A DNA stretch of 52,500 nt from Chrysomallon squamiferum (lineage: Eukaryota; Mollusca; Gastropoda; Neomphalida; Peltospiridae), in contig CM022665.1 in NCBI GenBank assembly GCA_012295275.1, positions 43,966,152 to 44,018,651 of the forward strand, read 5' to 3'. Position numbers and translations under genes: made by a program. Below, piece by piece: positions 34,024 to 46,045 of the stretch (its first letter is position 1; every line of letters starts with the position of its first letter). The notes under the pieces were generated by a model that was not told the DNA's origin, searched no databases, and saw nothing but the letters and a program-made list of their open reading frames with translations.

Positions 34024-34230
34024 AAATACCTTACGAAATATGCACAAGATGAACCTTAAATAAACAAAGCATCAACATTATCTATCCGTCTCTGTCGAAT
34101 TTTTTATTTTATTTTTATCTAAGAATTTAACACAAAAAAACCACGACCTAACATAAACACTTGCTTATCTTTATCTCGTTGTGAGCAAACACTGCGAATA
34201 AATCCCTTGCACCATTTGCCGACATGATAA

Positions 34231-34231
<1 letters not shown>

Positions 34232-34261
<30 letters not shown>

Positions 34262-34290
34262 TTGTTGTTGTTGTTGTTGTGTGTGTGGTA
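34232..34290. repeat. (GCT)n followed by (GTT)n
   Basis: About eight GCT units then about eight GTT units and a GT run. The minus-strand Ala/Thr-rich open frame is an artefact of this repeat. Confidence 0.93.
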
Positions 34291-34477
34291 GATTGACGAG
34301 ATCTTGCACGACAGCAAGTGAGTTTTGTGTTTAACTCGGTCGTCAACAGGCCGGCACGGAAAGGCTGATCAATAACTTGCCTGACAGTATCATTTGTTTA
34401 ACAGGCTTCTGTTAGCCATCAAGCACGTGTTAACCGTGTGAGTGACATGTGCTTTTGAAGACGAAATTAAATTAAAC

Positions 34478-34516
34478 AAATGTATGTATGTACGTAGTAT
34501 GTATGTATGTTTATAT

Positions 34517-34554
<38 letters not shown>

Positions 34555-34660
34555 TTATATATGTGTGTGTGTGTGGGGGTGTGTATGAATTTATGTATAT
34601 ATGTATACAGACGCACGCACGCCCTCACACACATAGAATACACACACATATACACAAGTA
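34478..34660. repeat. TATG, AGAT and GT/CA microsatellites
   Basis: TATG at about 34480-34512, (AGAT)9 at 34517-34553, GT at 34561-34574 and CA-rich sequence to 34655. Confidence 0.9.
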
Positions 34661-34829
34661 AGTGTTCATGTACATTGTACAGTATTTATAATATAGGTTA
34701 AATGGAGATCATTTCTCGACATACCTTACCTTCCTGCCAGTATTTTAAATAACCAATACACTTTTTACATTTGTTTAATATGTGAATAAAAGTGCTATTT
34801 ATTTCAACACGTTAATCTGATGTCAAAAA

Positions 34830-34911
34830 CATCATTTATTTTATTTTATTTTATTTTATTTTATTTACATATTTTATTTTATTTTTTATTTTTTTATTAT
34901 TATTATTTAAT

Positions 34912-34942
<31 letters not shown>

Positions 34943-35020
34943 TGTTTCTAAACCCCTGTTTCCGATCTACAACGCTTCAAAACATCAAACGAAATATTTT
35001 TATTTTTATTTTTATTTATT
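34830..35020. repeat. TTTTA and TTTA low-complexity sequence
   Basis: TTTTA at about 34838-34866 and TTTA at about 34914-34943. Confidence 0.88.
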
Positions 35021-35347
35021 TAAATGTTTGTTTGTTTTTTTAACGTTCACCTTTCTGTAGCTGTCGTTGTAATATCGGGTTCATTTAGCGACGTCGTTCA
35101 ATGCAGCGATGCTAATAACACCGCCACACATTACTGTATTAACAGACGTCGGCTGTCGTTTCGCGGGTTACACTTATCGATCAGAAGAAACCAGAGATAT
35201 TTTCCATACACACCTTTTAACACAGACAGTGTAGAACTTCATTTTTTTTTTTTTAAAAAACAACAAAAACGTCTCAGTATGGTTTTATATTGACTCTTCT
35301 CAGGTAGACGATTACTTTTATTTTTATGGGGTAACACACAGGTTAAA

Positions 35348-35395
35348 GGTTACTGGTTACTGGTTACTGGTTACTGGTTACTGGTTGCTGGTTAC
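35348..35395. repeat. (GGTTACT)n heptamer repeat, about 7 units
   Basis: A 7-bp repeat with one G-for-A change, ending about 160 bp before the exon-3 acceptor. It is not the animal telomere repeat TTAGGG. Confidence 0.93.
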
Positions 35396-35554
35396 AGCGG
35401 GACTAGTTGTTTCAGATTAGCAGCGTTAGGGGGTCTTTTTTGTATAATGCTTTTCTCCGTACAATGAGGAATGTCTGGTTTCTCTGTCTGGTTTGATAAG
35501 GTGCAGGTTACTTAATATATAATTAAACGTTGTTGTCTTTTTATTTTTTTTCAG

Positions 35555-36258
35555 ATGGAAAGTCAATGGAGGAGTCTCAAAACAATGTCGTCGTCGACGA
35601 GGTGGACGCCAGGGGCACGAAGCGAAAGCTGGAGCTGAACGACGACTCCTCAAACCACGCCGCGGACCACGCCGCGGACCACGTGCCTTGCAAGCGAGTG
35701 TCTCCGTTCCTGAACACGCCGAAGCAGAGGAAGGAGGAGAGGCGGCGCGTGCTGAAGCTGTCCATCCAGAAGCTGAAGCAGATGGAGGACCCCGAGCACT
35801 TCCTCCGTCGCTCCGTCCTCATCAACAACACCGTGAAGAAGATGCAGGAGGAGCTGAGGGAGGAGAAGCGGACGTGCTACGTGCCCAGCGAAAGCCGCAA
35901 CTACTCCCTCTACAAGCGCAGGCCGAGCTTCGACTACGACCTCTTCGGCAGCGGCTACCTCTACTCGTCCAACAACCCCCAGACGTCGTCGTCATCATCG
36001 TCATCATCGTCATCGTCTTCGTCATCTTCCTGCTCATCGTCCGTGTTCGACGATCCGGACACGGCGGACGAGAACGACAGAATAACGGACGATATGACGG
36101 ACACTCTGGTGCACAGTCTGGAGAGCAACTTCGCGTGCGACGCCTCGCCCCTGACCCCCGGGCCGCTCGAGACGTTCTCGAGCGAGAGTCAGAAGCAGAT
36201 TTACTCCGACATGGACGCGGTCTTCAACAACTTGATACGTGCCCTCGGCGAGACGTAA
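35555..36258 (+). CDS. SERTAD: SERTA-domain transcriptional co-regulator (TRIP-Br/Taranis family), last coding exon (residues 65-298)
   Basis: Preceded by a strong pyrimidine tract and CAG, and read with the G carried from exon 2. KRKLELNDD (87-95) resembles the N-terminal KRK motif of vertebrate SERTADs. Residues about 122-168 form the SERTA domain, with VLKLSIQKLKQ and the signature LRRSVLINNTVKKMQEEL. Then come a basic/Tyr-rich linker, 15 consecutive Ser (209-223), an acidic segment (230-247), a DTLVHSLESNF helix and a C-terminal SDMDAVFNNLIRALGET matching the family's terminal ELDxIMxxLVG-type motif. By family knowledge these nuclear proteins bind cyclin/CDK, E2F-DP and PHD/bromodomain partners and link the cell cycle to transcription; Drosophila Taranis is the insect member. 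Total length 298. GC content is far above the flanks. Met69 (35566) is a possible alternative start. Which paralogue it matches is not decidable. Confidence 0.92.
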
Positions 36259-36806
36259 TGCTTGCTGACTGAGTGTGTTGCTGCTGCTGCTGTTGTTGTT
36301 GTTGTTCCTGTTGTTGTTCCTGTTCCTCCTGCTGCTGTTGTTGTTTTGTTCTTTTATCAACATTACACATTCTTCGAGAGAGAAAGAAACAAAGAAAGAA
36401 AAAAGAGAGAGAGAGATAACTACTTCAACATGGATGAAAGATAATGGCGTGACGATCATTGCTCAAAATTCCAAAATGGAGAGATTTGTTCTCATTGAGA
36501 CCATTTTTCATTGAATATCATTACTTTTTTTTAATTATTTCTCTTTCTTTCTGTGTGAACTGGAAGGTTTATTATTCCTTGTCGGTTATAAACTTGGCCG
36601 AGCGGAAAGACGGACGGATAGATGGATGGATGGATGGATTCGTTGATAAAGTGTTGGATTCGTTACGTTCAGGAAAAGTCTTCTTAATCGTCATTCACTG
36701 GCACACAGTTGCTCAAAATGTTGAACGAAAACTTCTTCGACCGTGGCCTTTTAAAAAACGCTAACAGTGCAAATATTATGTGAATGTCGGTAACCTAAAA
36801 GCTAGG

Positions 36807-36810
<4 letters not shown>

Positions 36811-36839
<29 letters not shown>
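36811..36839. repeat. A29 run inside the 3'UTR
   Basis: A genomic adenine run. It could cause internal oligo(dT) priming and so a false transcript end in cDNA data. Confidence 0.95.
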
Positions 36840-36842
<3 letters not shown>

Positions 36843-37362
36843 ATGGCAGTAATAACTGGAATGAGCTTTTGTGGAAAGGAAACTTAAGTAAATCCTGCAA
36901 TCATTTTTTACCGGCACACATCACGGTGAACTTCGATGATGGTTGGTAAAATCTTCATCATTTGTTATTGATGAAGTGTTTTTTATTAAAAAACAACAAC
37001 AAAAAAAAAAAACAAAAAACACTGAAGGATTTACTTATTAACGAAAAGATTGAATATAAGTTACGTTTTTTTTTTTATAAACAAAGTGTTGGATATTATG
37101 ATGTGATAGTTTTGGAAAGAAATCGAAAACACACACATAACAAACAAAAAAAGTAAAAAAAAGCTAAAAAAACAAAACAAACTACGAAACATTTTGAGCC
37201 ATGTGTTATTTTAATGTCACCAGTCATCATAAAACGAGGCCAATATCGAAGTATGACATTTCCCCCCCACCCTCCCACTTCCCTTCCTTTTATCTTCCTT
37301 TTCTCTCTGTTGTTTATTACGACATTTTTGTATGTTATATTATTTAATAATTTATATTTGCA

Positions 37363-37368
37363 AATAAA
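37363..37368 (+). terminator. polyadenylation signal candidate AATAAA
   Basis: AATAAA within CAAATAAATTAT about 1.1 kb after the stop codon. An ATTAAA near 36984 is an alternative giving a shorter 3'UTR. Confidence 0.4.
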
Positions 37369-37385
37369 TTATAACAGCTATTGGC

Positions 37386-37926
37386 CATGTATTTATGACA
37401 GTCATTGCAATAAGTACGTTTGTGCATGCGAAAATATGCACTTACTCTAATAATACGTGTTTCTGTGATCGCAAAATCTTGTCTCTGTTGCCTCTTTTCC
37501 TTAATTAATTAATTTATTTATTTAATTTATTTATTTAATTTATTATTATTATTTAATTTACTTCTTCTGACAAAGTTAAACTGGCAGTTAAACAAATTGG
37601 AAAGGCTACGTACGTGTAGGACACTGTGTACAGTCAAATGTCCGCGAAAGATAACACCATTAGCAGCAGTACATAAAGCGTTTCTGGATTTCTATTATGA
37701 ATATTTAATATTAACGTTATTCAAAACCGAACTGTTAGAGTTGTGAAAATCGAGACGAGCGACTCGTCAGTTGAAATAAGTCAACAGTCTTAAAAGTCAT
37801 TCACACTTTGTTGACGCGGGATTGTGAAAATTAATTGTAAAGCATCGCTCGGTTTTTTCAGTTTTTTGTTTTAATTTTTCTGTAACTAAGGAAGATGACG
37901 TAACAAGACAAACGCCTCGCGTGCTT
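37386..37926. other. intergenic AT-rich sequence
   Basis: TTAA/ATTT low-complexity sequence at 37500-37560, otherwise unique. No gene seen. Confidence 0.5.
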
Positions 37927-38150
37927 AGGATCGATCCCCTAAAACTGGTGTATGAAAGATTGTGGTACGTGTTGCCCTGTTCGTTAGAAAGTTCAGATGA
38001 AAGATGTGTTGCAGGTGATGTAAAAACAATACCACGGTCTTTGATATGCTGGATGGGACACTATATCAAAATTGTGTACAGTGGGATTTGTCCTGGCACC
38101 ACACCCAGGGGCGAGAGCTGTGCCACTAGGGTAAAGGACCTTCCTGAATA
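37927..38150. mobile_element. diverged molluscan SINE-like repeat, with an inverted second piece
   Basis: GATCGATCCCC-like start at about 37929, then ACTGGTGTATGAAAGATTG and TGGTACGTGTTGCCCTG from 37944, then AGATGAAAGATG and GTTGCAGGTGATGTAAAAA. This follows the order of the recalled molluscan repeat (GGATCGATCCCC, ACTGGTATATCAAAGGCCG, TATGTGCTATCCTG, TAAAAGATCCCTTGCTACTAATGG). At 38030-38052 the complement of the same ACTGGTATATCAAAG...GTGGT core appears, giving an inverted pair about 80 bp apart. Family name and boundaries are not certain. Confidence 0.5.
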
Positions 38151-38830
38151 ACTGAATAATATCTAATCTTTATCTAAATAATAATTAGTATTTTTTTTAA
38201 ATTAAGGATATCACAAATGCCTTTTTTTTTGTTCCATTTCTCGACATTTTCTTCTTAATTATTTTAGATCAGCTTATATTATTCTTTTAATTTTAATTTT
38301 TATTTAATTTCATTTTTTTTTTTGTTATTTTGTTATTTATTTATTTTGTTTTTTGTTATTTTTATTTATTTATTCATTTTTTTTTTTTTTTTTTTTTTGT
38401 TTGAAATTTAATAATTAAAATACTTATTTTTACAAGAAACTGTCTTTGAAAGAAAATTGTCCAATTTTTGTATATGTATTTTTTTTTTTCGTGAAAATTA
38501 AAAAAAAATTAAATAATAATTTATATTAGGCATAATAGGAAACTTAAGCTAAAAAAGGACCAAAAGGGGAACATTTTTTTTTTTAAAATGGTCGATATTT
38601 TTATAACTTCAAACTGTTGTATCATGTGCAAAATATAATGCAATATACCATTTTAAAATTCAGACCATAATATATATATATATATATCTATTTATATATA
38701 ACGGTTCACACAATCAGATTTTGTATACTCGTGTTTTTTGGTACGATTATTAACTTTTCACAAATCCATCCATACTGTCCATCCATTATTCTACGATCCA
38801 TGACAAAATACTTTGTTGTAAAACTAATTA
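38151..38830. repeat. T/A-rich low-complexity sequence
   Basis: Several T runs (38222-38230, 38310-38325 and 38377-38399), TTTA-like sequence, and (TA)n at 38672-38688. No gene seen. Confidence 0.75.
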
Positions 38831-38885
38831 CAAATAAAAATCCCACTATGTGTTACTGCTAATGGAAGGAAAATGTATGTAAATC
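38831..38885 (+). mobile_element. possible short fragment of the same SINE-like repeat
   Basis: AATAAAAATCCCACTATG then TACTGCTAATGGAAGGAAAA parallels the TAAAAGATCCCTTGCTACTAATGGAAAA segment of the recalled repeat. It is short and could be chance. Confidence 0.3.
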
Positions 38886-39059
38886 TTGCTGACATTTAAT
38901 TTTAAGGCCATGACCGAGGTAATGTTAAATCGTTAAATTTTCACGTACGTAGAACCAAATGTCACCTGATTTATTTCACTGTCAGTATTGAAAACAAAGC
39001 CATATCGTATACTTTTATAAATGATATTTTTATTTTTCTCTTGATAATATTGTATACAT

Positions 39060-39215
39060 ATACATACATATATATATATATATATATATGTATGCATATA
39101 TGTTTGTATGTATGTGTATATAATTGAATATATATATATATATATATATTCAATCAGTATATACATATACACACACACACACACACATATATACATATAC
39201 ATACAAACAGCGTAC
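39060..39215. repeat. large imperfect inverted repeat built from TA/TATG/CATA
   Basis: A perfect 32-bp palindrome (ATTGAA, TA core, TTCAAT) lies at 39123-39154. It is nested between TTTGTATGTATGTGTATATA on the left (about 39101-39120) and TATACATATACATACAAACA on the right (about 39190-39209), nearly reverse complements. A CA run of about 17 nt interrupts the right arm. Confidence 0.8.
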
Positions 39216-39895
39216 ATGTTACTTACGTACATACTAACCTTCACTGATACATAAAACACACCCACAAATGTAAGCATCGATATATAATGTACATACAGAC
39301 AGACAGACAGTCGAGAATTAACATACTCTTGTAATCATAAGTACACATGCATGCTAACACAGATAAAAACTATTTGTATATCATATTAAAAAAAAAAAAA
39401 AGTCATGACTTTCTATGTACATGTATTTAATCTACGCTTCTTCAGATTGATATTTAATATTTTATAAATATATATATATATTTTTTAAAATAATGTTGGT
39501 CCTACATTGTAATGAACTGTTTTTCATTTGACCGATGCTGTGTAGAATGGAAAAAAAAACATTATTAACATGATTTTATCTTTAATTTTAATTTTTGTTT
39601 TTTTTTTTTTTTTTTTTTTTTTTTAGTATCGGAAAATTTTTAAAATTTGTAATTTGATACTCTTTTATCATTTTAGTATGATAAAATAAACACAAAAACC
39701 CCCAACAAATCTACATGCTTAAGAAAATTATGTTTGATGTGATAATCGATTTGCCATTCATTCTGTTGGGTTTCAAGCTATAACATTTATACAGATATAA
39801 ATCTGGAGTCCATTTCTCTTGCAATATGCCAGTATTTTTGATCAATAGTCTTTGGTGCTCTAGTAATTTTTCATTCACGGTTTAGGTTTTATGGT

Positions 39896-39926
<31 letters not shown>

Positions 39927-40040
39927 ATTTTATTTTATTTTATTTTCAGTGTGAAACATCTTTAGCCTTGAATTCAAATAATGAAAAGTGTTGTAGGCAA
40001 GAATGGCATAATTAAATTCACAGAATTGTTAGTTTAATTA
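39216..40040. other. intergenic AT-rich sequence
   Basis: GACA near 39296-39310, A13 near 39388, T27 at 39598-39624, T27 near 39900-39926 followed by TTTTA. No gene seen. Confidence 0.6.
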
Positions 40041-40222
40041 CGAATGACGTAATGAAGTATTTTGGAAGGTCAGCTGAAATGTAGCAATAACGAATGACGC
40101 AGAAAGGTGTTCTGTAAGGTCAAATGAAATGTAATAATTACGAATGACGTAATGAAATGTTTTGTAAGGTCAGCTGAAACGGAATAATACTGAATGACAT
40201 AATGAAATGTTTCGAAAGGTGC
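40041..40222. repeat. four-copy 50-bp tandem repeat
   Basis: CGAATGACGTAATGAAATGT and TTTGTAAGGTCAGCTGAAAY plus 10 bp begins at 40041, 40091, 40141 and 40191, a period of exactly 50 bp. The last copy is truncated at AAGGTGCAT. Units differ by several substitutions. Confidence 0.9.
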
Positions 40223-40859
40223 ATATTTAAAATTCTTCCTCGAATTCAAATATTTAAATATAGTAATAACCACGATATTGACGTGACAATTAGATGTCAT
40301 TTGTGAACTGCCTTCTTTTAACAATATGCCTTATGTAATTCTAAATTCTCGATTTTTACCTGTTTTAATCAGAAACAATTTTAACTGTACTTTACCGGAT
40401 TTATGTTTTATTCCCAGAGGCTTAATTCTAACGGGGAAGCCTTGCAAAACTGTCTCTGATTATGTGGGATAAGTAGAAAGAATGACATCAAAAACACTTT
40501 CCTCATTTCTGAACAACAACTAAAGACAAGCGTGCAAGAAGTACTTTTGTCACACAATTAGACATTTCTGATAGATCGAGCTTCACGTTTTCCTTCAGTA
40601 TTTTGTACAAGAGGAGTGTGGCATTATATAGGACTTGACAACGCCTGCTTGGTAACGCATTGCATCAATCAGTGCCAACAACATCGTTGATGTTGTTCCT
40701 TATGGCAACTCACTTTTTATTAAAGAAAAAATAAAATAAAAATAAAAAATGTTATGTAAGTATCTGTTATTACACGCTGGTCTTCAGTTTGAAAAAGAAG
40801 CCGGTCTCTCCTTTCTTTGATAATAATTACAACCTGTCTATTCCTTCCAAAATATTGTA
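40223..40859. other. intergenic unique sequence with one hairpin
   Basis: Mostly non-repetitive. Contains the 9-bp stem hairpin listed separately. No gene seen. Confidence 0.45.
40677..40697. repeat. short perfect hairpin
   Basis: AACAACATC, loop GTT, GATGTTGTT: a 9-bp perfect stem with a 3-nt loop. Too short for a microRNA precursor; no T run follows. Confidence 0.55.
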
Positions 40860-41240
40860 TTCATAGGTACAACTGGCAGAGTTATAATCATATAATTAGT
40901 ATCATAAAGATACAACTGGTACCATCAAAAACGATGCATCTGGTGTCTTCATAATTTCATAATGATACAATAGCTGTTACGGTAATAATAAAATTAATAT
41001 ATTTATGATTTTATAGGTATTATCGAAATAATACAATCTGTACCATGATACAATTAGTGCAGTTCATTTCATCATAATGGTACATTTAATTCTACTATCA
41101 TGATACACTTTTGTACCATCATAATAATACAATTAGTGCCATCATGGTTCAATTCATTTCATCATCATCTTACAGTTAGTATCATCATGATACTATTCGA
41201 TTCATCGTGATGCAGTTAGTACCACTCTGACATATTGTAT
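40860..41240. repeat. diverged minisatellite of TACCATCATAATGATACAA type
   Basis: Variants of TACCATCAT, AATGATACAA and TTAGTRCC recur about a dozen or more times in 380 bp with spacing near 20 and 40 bp. Many units are partly palindromic (TATCATGATA). Confidence 0.65.
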
Positions 41241-41375
41241 CATTTATCACGTGTTAAATTGCACTTGAATAAATCATGGAATATGATCGACATAAATCGG
41301 CCAAATTTTTCAAGGGAACATTATTTTACGAAAAGTTTTTTTCTGGTTTCATTTCTACAGTAAAATAATATACCT

Positions 41376-41412
<37 letters not shown>

Positions 41413-41559
41413 TTCTCAGTTATTTATTTTTAAACAGAATGAGTTTTAAAATCAACAAAGATATTTTTATTGCATTTGTTAGTTTTAATAATGTATATAT
41501 GACTGAAAAATGTGGTTGGGTGAAATGGCAATGTTGAATAATTTGTTTCTCATTTTACA

Positions 41560-41592
<33 letters not shown>

Positions 41593-41656
41593 TAATGGAT
41601 TGGTTTGTAATCATTTTAAACTGTAAGTTAAAACACAACCAAAATCGTTTTAAAAT

Positions 41657-41687
<31 letters not shown>

Positions 41688-43132
41688 TTAAAATTAAAAG
41701 ATACTTTCATCCATATCCCCATTTGAATCGGTTGTGGAAAAATATCGAAACTCAACATTCTCTGTTTCCAATTGGCCAATATATTAATCAAATATCTTGG
41801 GACTATTTTTTTGTTTGTTTGTTTTTTTTAAAATATTTTTTTGTTTGTTTTTGTACAAACATGTTTTATACTTGCGCTATTGGCGGAAGAAGCCAAATAT
41901 TGCAAAGAAATCAAATATTTATTGATGACATGAGAAGAATTATAATAAAAATATTATTCTTATGATGAACTAGACTTTGTTGTTATTTCAAAATATCCCG
42001 TCTTTGTCTGTCTCTGTTTGTATTTGTTTAATTTTATTTACTCATGTGTCTGTGTGTGTGTGTGTGTGTGTGAGTATGAATGAATGAGCGAATATGTCCG
42101 TATGTGTAAAAATTACGAATAGTTGTTTCTTTTATACATTTATCGAGTAATTTCCAGTTCCAGTTAGTCCTCTCGATTTGGTATAACTTACAGAGAGTCT
42201 AAAACGTATTTTACTATGGGGAAACTGAAAGTGTGTGTACAAATTAATAGGTCTTGATGTTTATACTTGGTCACCCAGTGAGCAGACACAGTGAGTTTCC
42301 TTTGTTGTCTTTGTTGTATACATAAACCAAAACACGTCTGATAGCTTGCATTAGTTACCACTACAATCTGCTCTTGCTAAACATAATATTGATTCACGTC
42401 TCTCTCTGTGTTTTGTTTTTTTGTTTATTACTGTTATCAATGCTTGTAGATTCTTTCATTTAAATAAATAAATAAATAAATAAAATAATAGTAATAAAAT
42501 AAATTTTAAAAATACCAAACAAACACAGAATCATTAAATTTATTGATTTTAAAAGCAAACATTTTCATACGGTTTTATTTATTTATTTATTTATTTATTA
42601 TTATTTTTTTAATATTTGGATATATGTCATTGTATTATAGATTTCTCGTCATTTTTTTTTTTTTTTTTTTTTTTTTTTGGTTTTATCTTTGCACCTGACT
42701 TAAAATATAAATTACCATATTTTATTAGATCTGCTAAACAAAATCAATAAAATGTCTGTATACCACGCGTTTTATAACACATCAAACGTAACATCACAAT
42801 GAAAATTAATTGTGTTCAGTTCTTCGGGGAGTTTGTACCTGTTCACATCACACTATTTTGTTTAATTAATTTTGTTTTTGTTTTTTTTAAAAACCATGTC
42901 AATGCAACCACCGTTCTGCTGCGATAGATTCTTAATCACCGTGATGTGTGTTTTCCAACCTCTGGGAAGGTGCACATAAAATATCTCACACGGCTAATTG
43001 TAGATTTATGCAGTAGATTCTTTTTTTTTTCATGTGATTTAAACACTTTTAGCTATTGATAATAAGCTGTCTTCGTCGATAGGTGTTCATTTTATTTATT
43101 CGATCATTCATTTATTTATTTATTTATTGCGT
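41241..43132. other. AT-rich intergenic sequence, no gene seen
   Basis: TTTA at 41379-41408, T25 near 41562, A27 near 41661, GT near 42053-42071, AAAT near 42461-42484, TTTA near 42575-42598, T28 near 42651-42678 and TTTA near 43101-43128. The short open frames (41585-41791 minus, 41723-41965 plus) have no domain. Confidence 0.6.
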
Positions 43133-44264
<1,132 letters not shown>

Positions 44265-44625
44265 ATTAGTAGCTGAAGCTGTAGTAGTATTGATGTTACT
44301 AACAGTAGTAGTAGAAGAAGGCGCAGTAGTAGCAGTAGTAGTAAAAGTAGTAGTAGCTGCCGAAGTAGTAGTAGCTGTAGGTACAGTAGTAATGACAGTA
44401 ATAATAGAGCAGTAATAGAAGTAGTAGCAGACGTAGTAGTAGTAGTAATAATGGCGGTAGTAGGAGTGGTAGTGGTAGTAATAGCAGCAGCAGTAGCAGT
44501 AATAATAGTCAGTGTGAAAGTAGTGTTAACTGTGACACTGGTCGTTGTAGTAGTAGTAGTAGTAGTAGTAGTATCAGTTATCGTCGTTATCGTCGTCGTA
44601 TTCTTAGTAATGGAGTTGAAGATCG
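44265..44625. repeat. degenerate (GTA)n trinucleotide domain
   Basis: GTA-dominated triplets with GCA/GTT/ATA variants. The Val-rich open frames are artefacts. Confidence 0.92.
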
Positions 44626-45171
<546 letters not shown>

Positions 45172-45189
45172 AATTTTTTCTTTCATTGT

Positions 45190-45844
45190 TTATTATGATT
45201 ACTATTATTACTGTTGTTGTAGTTGTTGTTCATGTTGTTGTTGTTATAAGTGGTGGTGGTGATACTGCTCTTCTTCTTCTTCTTCTTCTTCTTCTTATTA
45301 TTATTATTGTTATTATTATTATTATTATTATCATTAATATTATTATTATTATATTATTATTATTATTATTAGCTTTATTGTAGTTTTTGTTCCTATTTTT
45401 ATTATTACTGGCTGTGGTCGTTTTGCTGCGGGTGATGCTGCTACTGCTGCTGTTGTTGTTGTTCTTATTATTATTATCATCATCATCATCAATATTAATG
45501 TTGTCACTATTTTGATATATAAATATAATATTATTATTACTACTGTTATTATTATCATCATCATCATCAATATTATTGCTGTTGTTATTATATTGTTATA
45601 ATAATTATCACTATTATTATTAATATCATTTATCGTTATCAACATCATTAACATCATCATCATTTTTTTTTTGTTATAGTGTTGTTGTTATTGTTATATT
45701 TTGTTGTTATTATTATTGTTATTATTATTATTATTATTATTATCATCATCATTATCGTTATCATTATTATTATTATTACATCACCACTATCAAAAATCAT
45801 CATTTTCTATCCTTATCTTCTTTTTTTTTTTTTTTTTTTTTTTT
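45190..45844. repeat. TTG/TTC/TTA/ATC trinucleotide domain and T24
   Basis: GTT, TTC, TTA and ATC triplet runs succeed one another over 600 bp, ending in T24 at about 45821-45844. Confidence 0.92.
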
Positions 45845-46045
45845 CCCCTGCTTCTCTGTGCTGTGTTAGACTGATTCGTCCACACCAAAACCTGAGAAAA
45901 TCCAGAAACGTGTTTTGTGTTTTCTGTTTATCACGGTTGATGGGCGTAACAACTTACGCAGTCACGTACGTTACCTTCACTTCATAAACAACTCGAGAAA
46001 CCATTAACACACTGACCACACTAGTTCCACTGCGAGTGGTAGGAC
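45845..46045. other. short unique spacer
   Basis: Non-repetitive, with CpGs; no gene recognised. Confidence 0.4.

Larger units (their letters stand above)
36259..37385 (+). other. inferred 3'UTR of the SERTA gene
   Basis: Begins with GCT/GTT triplets (36275-36350), a purine-rich GAAAGAAAC stretch (36378-36416), a GGAT tetranucleotide run near 36622-36640 and A29 at 36811-36839. The end is placed just after the first AATAAA with a sensible context, at 37363-37368. No frame in it is convincing. Confidence 0.5.

Noticed and set aside
35348-35395. Interstitial telomere repeat
   Set aside because: The unit is GGTTACT, not TTAGGG, and no TTAGGG run is present.
35688-36272. 194-codon alternative-frame open stretch overlapping the SERTA exon
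   Set aside because: It lies in the GC-rich SERTA exon, where stops are rare. It does not start with ATG, its Ile/Val run is the shifted serine-codon repeat, and the SERTA frame has clear family motifs.
36034-36459. 141-codon minus-strand open frame across the end of the SERTA exon
   Set aside because: Antisense shadow of the coding exon plus GCT/GTT repeats of the 3'UTR; no domain.
40677-40697. microRNA precursor or intrinsic terminator
   Set aside because: The 9-bp stem is too short for a pre-miRNA, no T run follows, and intrinsic terminators do not apply to animal nuclear genes.
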